Positions 22,928 to 34,169 of a stretch of DNA of 64,000 bases are shown piece by piece. This stretch comes from Monodelphis domestica. Its lineage: Eukaryota; Chordata; Mammalia; Didelphimorphia; Didelphidae. Where the stretch lies: assembly GCF_027887165.1 (NCBI RefSeq), contig NC_077232.1:1657662-1721661 (forward strand), read 5' to 3'. The position numbers and the translations under genes are program-made. Below the pieces are notes generated by a model, which had not been told where the DNA came from, ran no database searches, and saw only the letters and a list, made by a program, of their open reading frames with translations. Every line of letters starts with the position of its first letter. Within the stretch, counting starts at the first letter, position 1.

Positions 22928-24685
22928 GTTTAAAACAAAAAGCTAATGTAAGGAAAGAGTTATTGTTGTACAGCAATAGTATCAATAATGAATGTGTATT
23001 TAGTGTAAAAATTTTTATTAATTAATAACAATGTACATTTATTAAAATTATTGAGGCTATTATTAGTAATTAATAATATGCATGTATTATAATTATGAAC
23101 AATTAATAATATGCATTCATTACAGTTATTGTTATTATTAACAACCACTAACCATAAGCAACAAGTATCAATAATAACCATTAGTAATTAATAATAATGA
23201 CTAATAATAGTTATTGAAAATTAACAATTATTATTATTGATAGTATTATTAATACTGTTGTGTTCTAAAATTATTCCTTAATATTGCACATAATTAACTT
23301 GATTTAATGTTGGCTTTCTTCAAATTTAGAAATTTGGTTCTAATTTAAATTCAATATTATTAATTTTTCCTTTTAATAATCCTTTTATTTAAATGTGTTC
23401 AATTTAATAGCATTATTTTAGATCACTAGTAGCAATAGCATAGGGATTCTTTAAGTTTCCTGCAGTTTCAATCAGTAGGTGGCACTATAAATCCATGTAG
23501 AGTGGAAGGCACCTATGGGTAGACCTAGCTAAGCAAGCAGTCAGATAAGGAGAAAGCAAAAAAAAAAATTCTTTTTAATATGATAAAGGCAGGAAGTCTT
23601 CCAGGAAAGCTTTGAGTGGATCTTAAAATGCTAATGAAGGCAAGCATTCCCAAGGAAAATGTGACTTTAGATATGCTAAAGAAGCTATAAGCAAAGTTTG
23701 AGGGTGGAGGAGGGACAGAGAAAAAATGCAGTTTGAAGAAACAAATTCCAGAAAAAAAGCACTTCTTCTTAGCCCAGGTTTACGGACTGTTTGAGAGGGG
23801 GATAGGGAGATGGGAAAGAAAAATGTAATTAAATCCCTTCCCCTGGAACAACCACATGTTTTCAATTTTGGGGGGCAGGGAGCCCCTCTCCCTAGTCCAC
23901 AGCCTCAGAATTAATTTAATGAGTGACTCTGAGCTGGTCACTGATGCAGTGGCATGTGGAGAAAGTCAGGCAGACACTGGGATGGTAAAGATCTCTTGGT
24001 TCCTAGTGCCCTTTGGTTTAAAACAGGTCAGGTCGGATTGGGTTGGGGGGGGGGAGTCTAACACCAATTCCTACAGGGCCACTCCTGTGCATTGTTCCCC
24101 AAGTCTGCAAGTTCTGTGAGGGGGTCCCTTCCTTTACCACCCCACTCTCATCCAAAAGAATTCAGGTGGGGTGGTGGACACATGGAGAGAGTGCAGATGC
24201 TGGGAAGAAACAGGAGTCTGCCTTTCACGCCCACAGTATCCTGCCCTTTTCATATAAAGCAGCCTATCCCCTGCCTGGGTCCCTGGTTCTGCTTTGGGCA
24301 AAAAGCCTCCTTTCCCTTCTCTACTGCTACAGGGAGCCCCTAAAGTATACCCTAGGATTAACTTAAGGGGGTGTCTCCATGCTCAGTGCAGAGCCTGGCT
24401 GAGCAAAGCAGCAGTACCAGCCAGCTGAGTCAGGGGTTGGGGATTCTAATGTAAGAGAATGGGGTGGGGAATCTCAGGGGAGGGAGTTTTTCTCACCAGT
24501 CCATCTGAAGAGGAGTTTAGATGATTCTGTTTCTCTTTCTCAGTAAGTTTCTGTCTATGCAGGCAGGCAGGAGCTTCTATCTTTAAGCTTAACTAAGGAC
24601 TAACTCAAAACTTTTCAGAAGAAAATTAAAGTTCTAAAAAAATCCCCAACTATAGCTGCCATCTGTAATAATTAAAAATATTGTA
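22928..24685 (-). other. Long leader region of ERV copy A
   Basis: Homologous over its length to 43520-45110 in provirus B, where it lies between the 5' LTR and gag. It includes an AT microsatellite-like patch (22980-23260), a shared frame (23623-23865), a GC-richer part (23850-24560) with a minus-strand TATA-like stretch (ctttatatgaaaaggg, about 24250-24265), and a TGG-initial candidate primer-binding site (24661-24678). Confidence 0.6.
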
Positions 24686-24689
24686 ACCC

Positions 24690-25300
24690 CAAAAAATTTG
24701 TATCCCAAAGAGATAATAAGGAAAAATACTTGTACAAAAGTATTTATAGCCCTTCTCTTTGTAGAGGCATAAATTTTGGAAATGAGGGGGTATCCATCAA
24801 TTAGGGAATGACTGGAAAAATTGTGGTATCTGATGCTGATGGAATATTATTGTGCTGAAAGGGAGAAAGACCTCCAGGAATTGATGCAGTGAAAGGATCA
24901 GAACTAGGAGACCAGTGTACACAGAGACTGATACATTGTAGCACAATCTAATATGCTTTGCTACTAGCAGCAATGCAATGATACAGGACAATCCCAAGGG
25001 ACTTATGAGAAAGAATGCTATCCACATCTAGAGAAAGATTTGTGGAAATGTAACTGTGTTAATAAACATATGTGATCAATCATGTAGTGAGAAAGGAATG
25101 TGATTGGGGTTTTGATGTTATTCAAGGATTGCTCTACTGCAAATATGAATAACATGGAAATAGGTTTTGAACAATGATACATGTATAACCCAGTGGAACT
25201 ACTTGTCGCCTTCAGGAGGGGAAAGGAACAGTAGGGGAGGAATCATGAATTATAGAAACATGGAAAAATATTCTAAGTAAAAAAGGGAAAAAATAAAAAA
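24690..25300 (+). mobile_element. L1 3' UTR with A-rich tail
   Basis: Sense-strand marsupial L1 3' end, including ttgatgcagtgaaaggatca and acacagagactgatacattg, ending in an A-rich tract (25275-25305). It truncates the 5' LTR of ERV copy A. It is followed immediately by an L1 ORF2 fragment, so it is a separate insertion or a rearranged one. Confidence 0.85.
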
Positions 25301-25304
25301 GAAG

Positions 25305-27435
25305 AATTAGAGTTAATAGATATCTGGAGAAAAGTAAATATGGATTAAAAGAAATAGACCTTCTTTTCAGCAGTACATGGTATGTATACAAAGATTAACC
25401 ATGTACTAGGGCATAAAAATATCATAGACAAATGCAGAAAAGAAGAAATAATAAATGCAACTTTTCAGATCATAATGTGATAAAAGATATAATTAGCAAA
25501 GGTTCACAAAGAGGTCAACTAAAATTAATTGGAAACTAAATAATGTAATTCTCCAAAACTGGTGGGTTAAAGAACACATCAGAGAAACAATTACTTATTA
25601 CATTGAAGAGAATGACAATGAGGAGACAACATATCAGAATTTATGGGATATAGTCAAAGCAATGCTCAGGGGAAAATTTATATCCCTGAGTGTCTATAGC
25701 AACAGAAAAGAGAAAGAGATCAATCAATTGGTTATACAACTTGAAAAACTAGGAAAAGAACTAATTTAAAATTCTTAGATTATCTCAATAGATGCAGAAA
25801 AAGCCTTTGACAAAATACAACACCCATTCCTATTGAAAACACTAGAAAGTATAGGATTAGAAGGGCCTTTCCTAAAAATAATAAACAATATATATCTAAA
25901 ACCATCAGCAAACATCATCTGTAATGGGTAAATTAGAAGCCTTCCCAATAAGATCAGGAGTGAAACAAGGATGCCCATTTCCACCTCTATTATTTAACAT
26001 TGTGCTAGAAACACTAGCTGTAGCAATTACAGAAGAAAAAGAAATTGATGGTATTAAAATTGGCAATGAAGATACCGAGCTAAGATTCTTTGGGGATGAT
26101 ATGATGGTCTACTTAAAGAATCCTAGAGAATCAACCAAAAAGCTAGTGGAAGTAATCAACAACTTTAGCAAAGTTGCAGGATACAAAGTAAACCCACATA
26201 AGTCATCAGCATTTCTATATATTTCCAACACATCTTAGCAGCAAGAATTAGAAAGTGTGAAGACTGGATTTAGCTATCTCCTGATTGTAACAATGAAGAT
26301 ACTTAGCTCTTTCTTTATTGTGAAGATAAAATTGTAATCTCCTGATTGTAACAGTGAAGGTACTTAGCTCTTCCTTTATAATGAAACTAGAATTGTAAGC
26401 TACAATCCATTTTGAGATTTAACTACAAAAAGGTGTTAATTAGCTACAAAAGGTGAATTAATCACAAAAAGGTGTTAAGTAACCACAAAAGGTGAACTTA
26501 ACAAAAGAGGTGTTAAGTAACCCCAAAAGTTATAATCTAACCAGAGAAGGTGAGAAATAAAGAGTGGGCAGTCCTGGAGAAAATCTAACCAAAGAAGGTG
26601 AGAACTAAAGAATGGGCAATCCTGGAGAAAAGCCTTCTGCTGTGATTGGTAGACCTGAAAAAACTAGGGGAGGTAGCACAAGAGAAAAAGTTCATTAAAA
26701 AGAGGACCAAAAGATTTGAAGGGGCACTCATTCAGGCACTGACTTGGAGGAGCAACTGGAAGGCAGACACCCAGACTTCTTTTAGACTGTCACTGTTGGT
26801 GAGTGAAAAGCTGAATTAGTGATCCCACCTCTCTGGAGGCATAAATCCTCCAGGAAATGCCCATCTTCTTGAGACTCTCTTCTTCTGGCTGGGGATTAGA
26901 AATTGTAACTGATATCAGAAGAAGCCAGAGTGTTTCTCTCTCTCTCATTCCTTAATATCTTCCTTCTATTGTAAATAAAGTACCATAAATTCCATTTACT
27001 TTAGAAATTAAATCCCTGGCAATCACCTAATTAATATATTTCAGAGTTCAGCCACAAATAAGTTTAAGAAAAGAGAAATTCCATTTAAAACCATGCTAGA
27101 CAATATAAAATACTTAGGAATCTATCTGCCAAGACAAACACAGGCATTCTATGACCACAACTACAAAACACTTTCCACACAATTAAAACTAGTTCTAAAC
27201 AATTGGAAAAACAATAACTGCTCATGGGTAAGAGGAGTTAACATAATAAAAATGACAATCCTACCCAAACTTATTCACTTATTTAGTGCCATACCATTGA
27301 ACTACCTTTTACTGAATTAGAAAAAACCATAACAAAGTTCATTTGGAAGAAAAAAAGATCAAGGATATCCAGGGAAATAATAAAAAAAAATGCAAAGGAA
27401 GGAGGCCTTGCAGTCCCAGATTCCATTTTGGCATA
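25305..27435 (+). pseudogene. L1 ORF2 (endonuclease tail and reverse transcriptase), split by an LTR
   Basis: 25305-25774 carries the end of the endonuclease domain and the linker (TTYQNLWDIVKAMLRGKF). A deletion then joins it to the reverse transcriptase at about 25775 ([17 protein letters not shown], 104-codon frame 25924-26238). The catalytic block reads FGDDMMVY, with Gly where L1 usually has Ala. An LTR (26256-27056) splits the gene, and the C-terminal part resumes at 27057 (NIKYLGIYL, CSWVRGVNIIKM). The protein would copy L1 RNA by target-primed reverse transcription; stops and deletions make this copy inactive. It ends at about 27435. Confidence 0.85.
26256..27056 (+). mobile_element. 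Solo LTR inside L1 ORF2
   Basis: Starts TGTGAAGACTGG and ends around GCCACA. It has a CCAAT-type box (tgtgattggtaga, about 26641) and tandem aaggtgttaa-like motifs (26430-26530). Polyadenylation region at about 26975. A target duplication is not clear, so the right edge may be off by several bases. Confidence 0.75.
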
Positions 27436-27655
27436 AACTCCCAAAGTGTGTCTGAGGGTCAGTGTTCTGGGTCAGGCTGAAGCCCCAGACACAGGGACCT
27501 GGAGGGATCAGCTTTTGTCCTGCCATCCTGCCTACTCCTCCTTACCAGACACCTCTCTGAGACTCCTGGACTGTTCTCTCTGGGAGTCTCTGCCTTTGCT
27601 CCTGGGGAACTCTACAATCCTCCTTGGCCCAATGCAGTCTCTCAGCCAGTCCATT
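27436..27655 (-). other. ERV leader fragment with primer-binding site
   Basis: On the minus strand the LTR at 27656-28115 is followed by two bases and then TGG (27651-27653), as at a retroviral primer-binding site, and then GC-rich leader. The leader is cut at about 27436, where L1 sequence begins. The primer tRNA was not assigned. Confidence 0.55.
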
Positions 27656-28115
27656 TGAAGTGGGACACTTCACAAATGAGTTCAAACACATAGAATTTCG
27701 ATTATTGGAACCGTAATTTATTACTAAAAGAGAGAAATAAAGAATCTACCAGCTGGGGCAGAATTCCCTAATGGAAAACTGTATTAGACTGACATTACAG
27801 GATAACTTATATAGGTACAGAGTTATCCAGGTTCTTATCTGACAACACAGGAATGCCAGGTTGGAGACAAGAAGCCCATCCTGGGGCTGTTATCCAAGGA
27901 GTGTTTATCCTTACTTAGTCAAAAGTTAGTTTGCTGACCCTTTGATATTCCTGAAATTCCTCTTTTGTCTCCTGCCCCCCTCCCCAAGCTAAGCAGAAAC
28001 CAGTTTATCTGATTAAACAGCCAGGTCTGTTCTCTAAAAATAGGGACAGGGGCTTATCTCTTTTTCATTTTTCCATCTTTGGTCTTTTTGGGGCTACTTC
28101 ACATTCACCCTGACA
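27656..28115 (-). mobile_element. Gammaretroviral-type LTR, 460 bp
   Basis: Read on the minus strand: starts TGTCAGGG, TATA box (cctatataagtta, about 27810-27822), polyadenylation signal AATAAA (about 27718), ends CCCACTTCA. TG..CA ends, promoter and polyadenylation order, and the following TGG make it a 5' LTR. It is the left boundary of the GC-rich gene-like region and points away from it. Confidence 0.85.
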
Positions 28116-28469
28116 ATGACAGAGGGGTGCAAGCAGGGCCTACAGGAGGATCCCAGGGCCTCCTGGAGGAGAGTCTCCCCAGCATTTAGTGTGGGGAGAA
28201 GGGGTTGAAGGTCGGGGAACCAGTCTGGACCAGAACATTTGGTTCTTGGCATTTTCTTCAAAGAGGGCTGGACTCTGTCCATAATTTTCCCTTTTGTGGA
28301 AACAGGAGGCAGCTGGAAGGGGAGCAGGGGAGCTGGCAGGGACCTGGGCAGAGAGGCAGGGAGGCCTCAGTTCCAATGTGGCCACAAAGAGCTCCACTGT
28401 GTGACGTGGCTCAGACTGGAGGCACAGAAGAGAGATGCGGGAGGATAGAACAGGGAGAAGGTCACCCAG
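28116..28469. other. GC-rich sequence upstream of duplicated promoter segment
   Basis: Non-repetitive by eye. Overlapping open frames on both strands reflect base composition and are not supported as genes. Confidence 0.4.
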
Positions 28470-28690
28470 AGGTTCAGGGAACAGAGGGCAGCGCAAAGGC
28501 CTCTGGGAAACAGGAAGTCCAGATCCTGCCCAGTGCTCCTCCCCCCTCCTCCCCTTCCAAAGATTTTCCTGCTGGGGCTCCTTAGGGAGAGCTACTGTGC
28601 ATACTCACCCCACCCGCCTGGGCAGTGTGACCAGCAGAGGCCCAGTGAGGCCCGCACATTGCTCTTCCCCCAACAGGTGTCTAAAACCTC
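28470..28690 (+). repeat. Upstream copy of duplicated promoter/exon segment
   Basis: About 120 bp (28480-28600) matches 29085-29210. Shared landmarks are gcagcgca, aggcctctggga, acaggaag or gcaggaag, and cttccaaaga. A splice-acceptor-like tract (ttcccccaacag, ending 28676) follows, comparable to ttccccacag near 29389 after the second copy. This looks like a tandem duplication of a first exon and its flank. Confidence 0.6.
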
Positions 28691-28902
28691 GGGGTGTCCT
28701 CAAGGGCTCCTGACAGGCCCTGGCCCCTGGGATTCCCTTCGTTATTCAGAGCCAGTGTGGGAGCCGCCGGAACCCACGTGTCTAGGAAGGTGCTTTGCCT
28801 GGCCCTGGTTGCTGTGGTAACCTGGTTGGGTAAATGTCTGAGGACAGGGGCGTGTCCAAAGATCGTGAGCGAAAGGGCGTGGCTAGAGCCAGCAGCTGAA
28901 GA

Positions 28903-28912
28903 GGGGCGGGGC
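28903..28912 (+). promoter_or_regulatory. GC box (Sp1/KLF-type)
   Basis: GGGGCGGGGC in a CpG-bearing stretch (28750-28915) about 200 bp upstream of the candidate first exon. Confidence 0.55.
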
Positions 28913-29084
28913 CTTCTCCTTCCTTCTTCCTGTGGCTCTTTTCTCCTGCAGACCCCCAATAAGTCTCACTCCTCTGCCTTGGCTAAGGAGACTAACCCTA
29001 ATCCTCGGGATCCTCTTCCCCCTCCTTTTCTGCAAGAGTGCGGAGGAGGAGAAGAGAGTATTTTTGTGTCTCCCCCATCCAGCC

Positions 29085-29227
29085 CCGGAACCACGGGCAG
29101 CGCAGAGGCCTCTGGGAAGCAGGAAGCCGGAAGTCACGATTGTGCCCAGTCGTCCCCACCTCCTGGGCTTCCAAAGACTTTCCCGCCTTGTTTCTGTATC
29201 CCCCCGCGCACCCCACGGAATGAACGG
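29085..29227 (+). other. Candidate first exon of a KRAB-ZNF-like gene
   Basis: A GC-rich segment ending in a strong splice donor (GTAAGT, 29228-29233). It carries an ETS-type site CCGGAAGT (29127-29134) followed directly by a CRE-like half site (cacg), as is common in TATA-less promoters of zinc-finger genes. The segment is a diverged duplicate of 28480-28600. The start of transcription is not known and the exon's left limit is arbitrary. Linking it to the coding exon at 33632 is inference from order and strand. Confidence 0.4.
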
Positions 29228-30396
29228 GTAAGTACTTTGTGAACTGGTGGAGGGGGGACAGCGGGAAAGGGGGCGGCGATCACACGAGGACCAAAAAGAG
29301 GCCCAGAGTGGGAGGAGCCGGATGGAGAGGATCCTGACTCCTGCGGGGGCCGGGAGAGACAGCAGAGGACATTATTCTCTTCCCCACAGGTTAGAGCCGG
29401 GAGCCCCAGGCAGCGTGGACCCCCGGGTGGGCCCGAGTCCGAATTCTTCTTTTTGCCAGTCTCTTTGGGGCAGACCAACTCTCTGTGCCTCCTTGAGGCT
29501 AATTCCTGGAGACCGCAGATCAGCCCAAAGTCGGGAGCCCCTCCCCCAGGTTCTGTGGCTCTGGAGGTGGGCGGGGCTGGCTGGGGTCCGGAAAGGAGGT
29601 GGGGCAGGAGCAGAGCCTGACAGGCCTTGCCTGCCTGTGAATTTCCCATCCTTTAGGCTGCTCTATTCTCAGATGGGGGTCGACTGCGGTTTCTCGCTTC
29701 CCCTTTGGGATCTTCTTTCCTGCTAAAATGTCCTACCCGGAGGGGTGGCCATGGGATGAGAACAGGGTGCCATTTTACCGCCCCCTGTAAGGACCCAGGA
29801 GTCCTGCCTCCCTGGCTCAGGGCCAATCACCCAGCTCTTGCTCCCCTGCCCCCCATCCTCCCTCTCCTTCAGAGTGCCCCCCCCCCCTTCCCGGGCCCCA
29901 TGCGGGGTAGCAGAATCCCAGGCAAGATGCTGTCTGAGTCTCAGGTCTGCCCTGGTCAGACCCTGCCCCTGTTGGAGCAGCCCTTGTGCCCTCTGGAACC
30001 TCCCTGCCCCTGGCTCCTCTGGCCTCCTCACATCTTCGCCCCACCTCCCTGTTGCCTCCCCTCCTGTCCTGGCAGGGGGATCACTCCTGCACCCCAGTCT
30101 TGGGTGGGGACCTCAGATTGCAATTCCTCCACCCCGTGCACGTCCCTTGTTGCCCCCTGGGCAGCCTCTGCTTCAGTCACCTCAAGTCTGCCCTATTGGG
30201 ACTAAATGTGCAATACTGAGCAGAGGCAGGAGGGCTTCCTGGAGGAGGAGAGATTGTCCTTTGGACTGTAGGGAAGCCAGGGAGAGCAGTGGTCTGAGCT
30301 GGGGAAGGAGAGCCAGAGAAGGTGCTCCTGGCCAAGAGCTGGAGGTGCTCTTCATCGACCTCTCAGGAGGCTGGTGTGTCCCAGGGCAGAGGATGA

Positions 30397-30860
30397 GGGG
30401 TGGTGGTGGGGTCATTAGGGCTGGGTCTGCCAAGGAGCATCTTAGGGGATTGAGGAGGAGGGAGGCTCGGCCTGAAAGTTGGAAAAAGAAAACACTTAAT
30501 TCCTTCAGGTGTTTCCCTCCTTTCCTTCTACCTCAGACAGGAGAGAGTCTGAGTCTGAGTGACTGCCAACTGCCAGACACCAACTGCCACACCCGGAGAG
30601 CGTAACTGTCACAGCAAACCGGCCAGCCTCGAAGCTGACAGTCTCAGCTCTGTCTGAAACTCCAATTCTTTCTCAAGCCAGCTTCTCTACTTCTCTCTAA
30701 ACTAATGTAAGGAGTGCTGTTTTCTGTCATCATCCTTATCAGCTGGAGGAGCTGTTTTTGGACTCCCCCCCTCCCCCAAGGTAGATAAAGCCCAGGGAGG
30801 CGGGGGATGGGGTCATTAGGGCTGGGGGTGCCAATGAACATCATGGGTGATTTGATGGGG
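30397..30860 (+). repeat. Local duplication with 0.4-kb spacing
   Basis: About 55 bp at 30397-30455 matches 30799-30860. The shared core is ggggtcattagggctggg, followed by tgccaa and a catc-containing stretch. Confidence 0.65.
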
Positions 30861-31069
30861 GTCCCCCACCCTCTGACAGGGCAGACTGGAAGGGAGGATA
30901 GTCACCTCAAGGGCTGGATGGAGGCTGGCAGGAAGGGGGAAGAGAGCCCTGGAGGCCAACAGAGTGCCAGGAAGGCCCTGCAGGCAGGGATGTGGGGCTC
31001 AGGGGAGGAGGAGTGCCTTCTTACAGGGAGGACTATCCTCTGGCCAAGGGAACTCCAGCTGTGCTGCCT

Positions 31070-31220
31070 GGGTGCACAGGGGAGAGTGCCAGACCCGGAG
31101 TGGGCAAGACCTGGGTTCCAATCTGGCCTCAGACACTTCCTCTGAAATCTCTTCACACCATGTGCCTGGCCCTTTGCCCACTTCTGCCTCAGATTCTTAG
31201 TACTGATCCTAAGTCACTCA
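31070..31220 (+). mobile_element. tRNA-derived SINE fragment
   Basis: Contains gacctgggttccaatctggc (a B-box-like tract) and ctcagacacttcc, then a diverged body. It is an old copy of the marsupial SINE. Confidence 0.7.
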
Positions 31221-32110
31221 TTTTGGGTATACAAAGTGGCCAGAAAGGCTGTGCTTTTCGTGGGTCTAGGCTGTATTCGAGGACACAGGACAAGCCACTT
31301 CTCTTCTTGGCAGCACCCCGTTTTGTCTTTGTCCCCTGAGCCTGGCCTGGGCCACTTGCTGCTGGCTTCCTGGCTGGAGGAGCTCCTCCTGGAGCACTGG
31401 GAGGGACCTCCGTGACACTCCTACAGCCCAAGTGGGCCTCCAGGAAGGAGCAGAAGGGCTCCTCCAGCAGGTAGTTGAGTCGTCCTGCAGCCCCTCCCTC
31501 CTCCCCCAGAGCAGGAGTTTGACTTTGGTCGACTTTAGTATTTTCCTAAATTGGGCCCAAATTGACCTCTTGGCCACATACAGGCCACCGCCTTGGCCCT
31601 GCCAAGTAGCCATACACAGCCCATAGGACACAGGGAAGGTCACTGTGGGTTATTGGAGGCCTCCTTTCATAGGAGACAGATGGGACACTCAGAGTCACAG
31701 CTGTGAAAAACTCCTCCCAGCAGTCTTCAGACAGAACCCAGGGCCTTTCAGTGAGTTCCCTGGGCACTCGAGATGAGGTCCAGGCCTGCTCCATTTCCCC
31801 CATGGCTGCCTTCCCTAGAGTATGCCCAGTATGCCCCGGGGGGTGAACCTATCATTAGCCCCCTTTTACATTGTGATGTGCTTGCCCCCCTTCCCTGGAC
31901 AAACAGAGAGGATCATGGGTAATGACCTCAGTGCCTTGGGAATGACAGGGCTACCAGCACCAAACAAGTCAGTGATCAGGATAGAAAGCTTTCCCGAAAA
32001 CTCCAAGGCCTCTCTGGCCAGGCCTTGCCATCTCCAGGGCTGTCTCATTGCCTGAGTCATTGATTCTTTGGACAAGACCCAAATCTCAGTGCCCCTCCAT
32101 CCCCCCATTT

Positions 32111-32205
32111 CAGCTTCAGGCATTTCCTAGCTGTGTGACCCTGGGCAAGTCACTTAACCTGTCCTGCTGCAGCTCCTCATCTGTAAAATGGGTTGGAGGT
32201 GTGAC
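32111..32205 (+). mobile_element. MIR-type SINE
   Basis: Core MIR landmarks: agctgtgtgaccctgggcaa, then gtcacttaacct, then ctcatctgtaaaatggg. Confidence 0.85.
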
Positions 32206-32749
32206 CCTACAAACTCAGAGAATGATGATGGGAGTTCTAATACTCGGGGCAAATGATGGGGTAATGGAGAACTCTGCACATAAGCCCCCCCTGGAGGCCA
32301 CTCCAGTCTTAGCAAAGACCCCAGCCCTGGGAGAGAATTGCTAGGACTTTGCACTGATCTCCAGACACTGGGGGGCTGCAGAGCTTTAGGACATGGTGAG
32401 GGGGACAACATCTGAGTGAATTCCCTGAAGCTCCTGGGCTGGGGTGGGTAGGAGTGATGGAGATACAACAGCAGGAGCTCAGGTGACCAAAGAGTTGCTT
32501 CTGGGTTAAATGTCTTCTTGGGCTCCATCTTGGGGAAGAAGGCAAGGCCAGGGCAGAGTTCCTTCAGTCTCTGTGTGTAGGAGGAGCTGGGCTGGCTGGG
32601 AGGAGATCTCTGCTTCTTCAGCCTCAATTGTCCTTCCAGTTCAGGCCTCCTCATTCTGGGAAGGAGACAAGACCAGATCCTGCTCCCCTCAGGGTGCTCC
32701 CAGTTCTTGGTTTGACCTCTGGGAGAGTCAGGCACAGGATTAACTCAGA

Positions 32750-32815
32750 TGGCCCAAGGAAATGGCAAAGAACTCCAGTCTCTGCCCAGAAAACCCCGAA
32801 GGAGGGAAAGAAGTT
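32750..32815 (+). mobile_element. MAR1-type SINE tail
   Basis: The tracts ggaaatggcaaagaactcca and cagaaaacccc match the 3' part of composite marsupial MIR/MAR1 SINEs. Confidence 0.55.
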
Positions 32816-33631
32816 ACCAAAGCAAGAACAGGTGGGTTCATTGTGGAGGGGTTTTCCAGGAGGGCGGAGGGCTCTGCCTCAGGAGCCCTGGAGGCTCTGC
32901 CTAGGCTCATCCCATGTGGGATCCCAAGACCCTGCTGCCTTTTGAGGGTCTGGGAGGATGGGAGAAGGGAGAGGGTCAGAAGAGGAGTAGGAGGGGGAGA
33001 GAGGGACTCATGTGTCCCTTCAGACCCTCTTCTCTTCCCAAGTTGCACCTCCCTGGGGCTGCCCCCCTCCATCCCTCTGTAGGTAGCAAGTTCCCCCCTG
33101 AGGGCAGGCCTGGCCCTTGGTAACTCCTATGGCCTCTCACTCCCTGGAGATCCCTAGGGTGGCCTTGGTCCTGGGCAGGGAAGAGAAATCTTCTGCCCCT
33201 CTGTGTCCCTTCTCCCTCCCCAGCTCAGGGTACAGAGCCCAGGGCCAGGTCCAAGGAGGGATTGAGGCTGATCCAGATCTGGAGCTCGGAGGGAGATCAG
33301 GGCAGCTTTCTTCCCCACCAAGAGCGATTTGCCCAGTAAGGCCAAAGGCAATGAAGAAAAGGGGCTTTTCTACTCTGGGGGAAAGAGGGGAAGGACTTCC
33401 CTGGGGACTCCAGGCCAGCTCCTGCTGCTCCCCAGGGCAGTGAAGTCAGATATTCCCTGGGCCAAAGGACGCCTGTTTGGAAGAGCTTTGGCTGGAGCTC
33501 CATTCAGGGGGCCATGAAGTGGGGTGAGGTGGGGGCAGGGAAGCAGGTCCCCAAGTGGGGAGGCAAGACCCAGAAAAGATGGAGGAGCTTCGCCACATGG
33601 ACTCACTGGGGCTACTTTGCTGCCTCTACAG

Positions 33632-33684
33632 GGAGTCTGGAGTCCCAGGGAATGGCCTTTGAGAGGGACAGACTCCCAGCCCAG
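33632..33684 (+). CDS. Orphan N-terminal coding exon, KRAB-ZNF-like
   Basis: An acceptor (ctgcctctacag) precedes a 53-bp exon that ends at the strong donor GTAAGT (33685-33690). The ATG at 33652 opens 11 codons, MAFERDRLPAQ, and the exon ends in phase 0. This short leader peptide and phase resemble the exon that precedes the KRAB A box in marsupial KRAB zinc-finger genes (known from memory, not searched). In such genes the KRAB domain recruits TRIM28 to silence retroelements. No KRAB A or B box and no C2H2 finger was found in the remaining 30 kb on this strand. The gene may be truncated, or the next exon may lie beyond the window. A possible 36-bp exon (about 33905-33940, between an acceptor and GTGAGT) is too weak to call. 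Confidence 0.5.
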
Positions 33685-33690
33685 GTAAGT

Positions 33691-34165
33691 GTATTCCAGG
33701 CCCAGATCAGAGCCCCATCAGCCAGGAAGGCCCTTCCCTGGTTCTGACACCAGATGGGCCTGAAAGTTGCTCCCTTCCTCCTGCTGGGCCATTTCTGTCC
33801 CCTCAGCCAAGGCAGGAGCCATAGCACTTCCTGGCTCTCTTCTTGGGGTTTGCCAGTGAGTCCTTGACCCTTGGGCAGCTCAGAACCCAATAGTTCTCCC
33901 CTAGGTGCTGCTTCCCATGTTGGTTTTCTCCACATCACAAGTGAGTGCCCAGGACCACCATTCACTCCTTTCTTTCCTTCCTAGCTATGGAGTCTTTGCT
34001 CTCCCTCTGCTTGCCTGGCAACACATAGGCACTCACTGGACCTCCCCTTATCTCCTACCCCATGTTGCAACCTCCCCCTACTCAAGACAGGTAGAATTCA
34101 GTCACTAAATCTCTCTGACCACAGTGTGATTCACCCATAAGAACATTCATTAGTGGAACCTGCTT
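33691..34165. other. Intron-like sequence after the orphan exon
   Basis: Moderately GC-rich and unrepeated by eye. This is where a KRAB A exon would be expected, but none is seen in any frame. L2 sequence starts at its right side. Confidence 0.4.
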
Positions 34166-34169
34166 CCAC

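Larger units (their letters stand above)
13611..24689 (-). mobile_element. ERV copy A (minus), heavily interrupted
   Basis: The same element as provirus B at 37.47-45.44 kb, sharing order and orientation. From the right: long leader (24.68-22.93 kb), gag matrix (22.2-21.7), proline/tyrosine-rich linker (21.35-20.99), capsid remnant (20.95-20.43), nucleocapsid (19.25-18.93), then sequence matched by B at 41.99-41.48 and 40.42-39.27 kb. Inserted within it are provirus G, solo LTRs at 19472-20427 and 21363-21680, and a non-LTR element at 22303-22914. The next bases after the leader, read on the minus strand upstream, are a stub of the 5' LTR, cut by an L1 tail. The left end at about 13611 abuts ERV F. 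No reverse transcriptase was found. Confidence 0.8.

Noticed and set aside
22980..23260. Replication origin or regulatory AT element
   Set aside because: The att/aat-rich patch is shared with provirus B (43560-43830) and is part of the ERV leader.
28694..29242. 182-codon plus-strand frame across the candidate first exon
   Set aside because: It runs through promoter-like sequence and past the splice donor; no recognisable protein.
29838..30605. 255-codon plus-strand open frame in the GC-rich region
   Set aside because: Many overlapping long frames on both strands occur between 28.1 and 34 kb because stop codons are rare at high GC. This one has no domain, no splice context and Pro/Ser/Leu-rich random composition.
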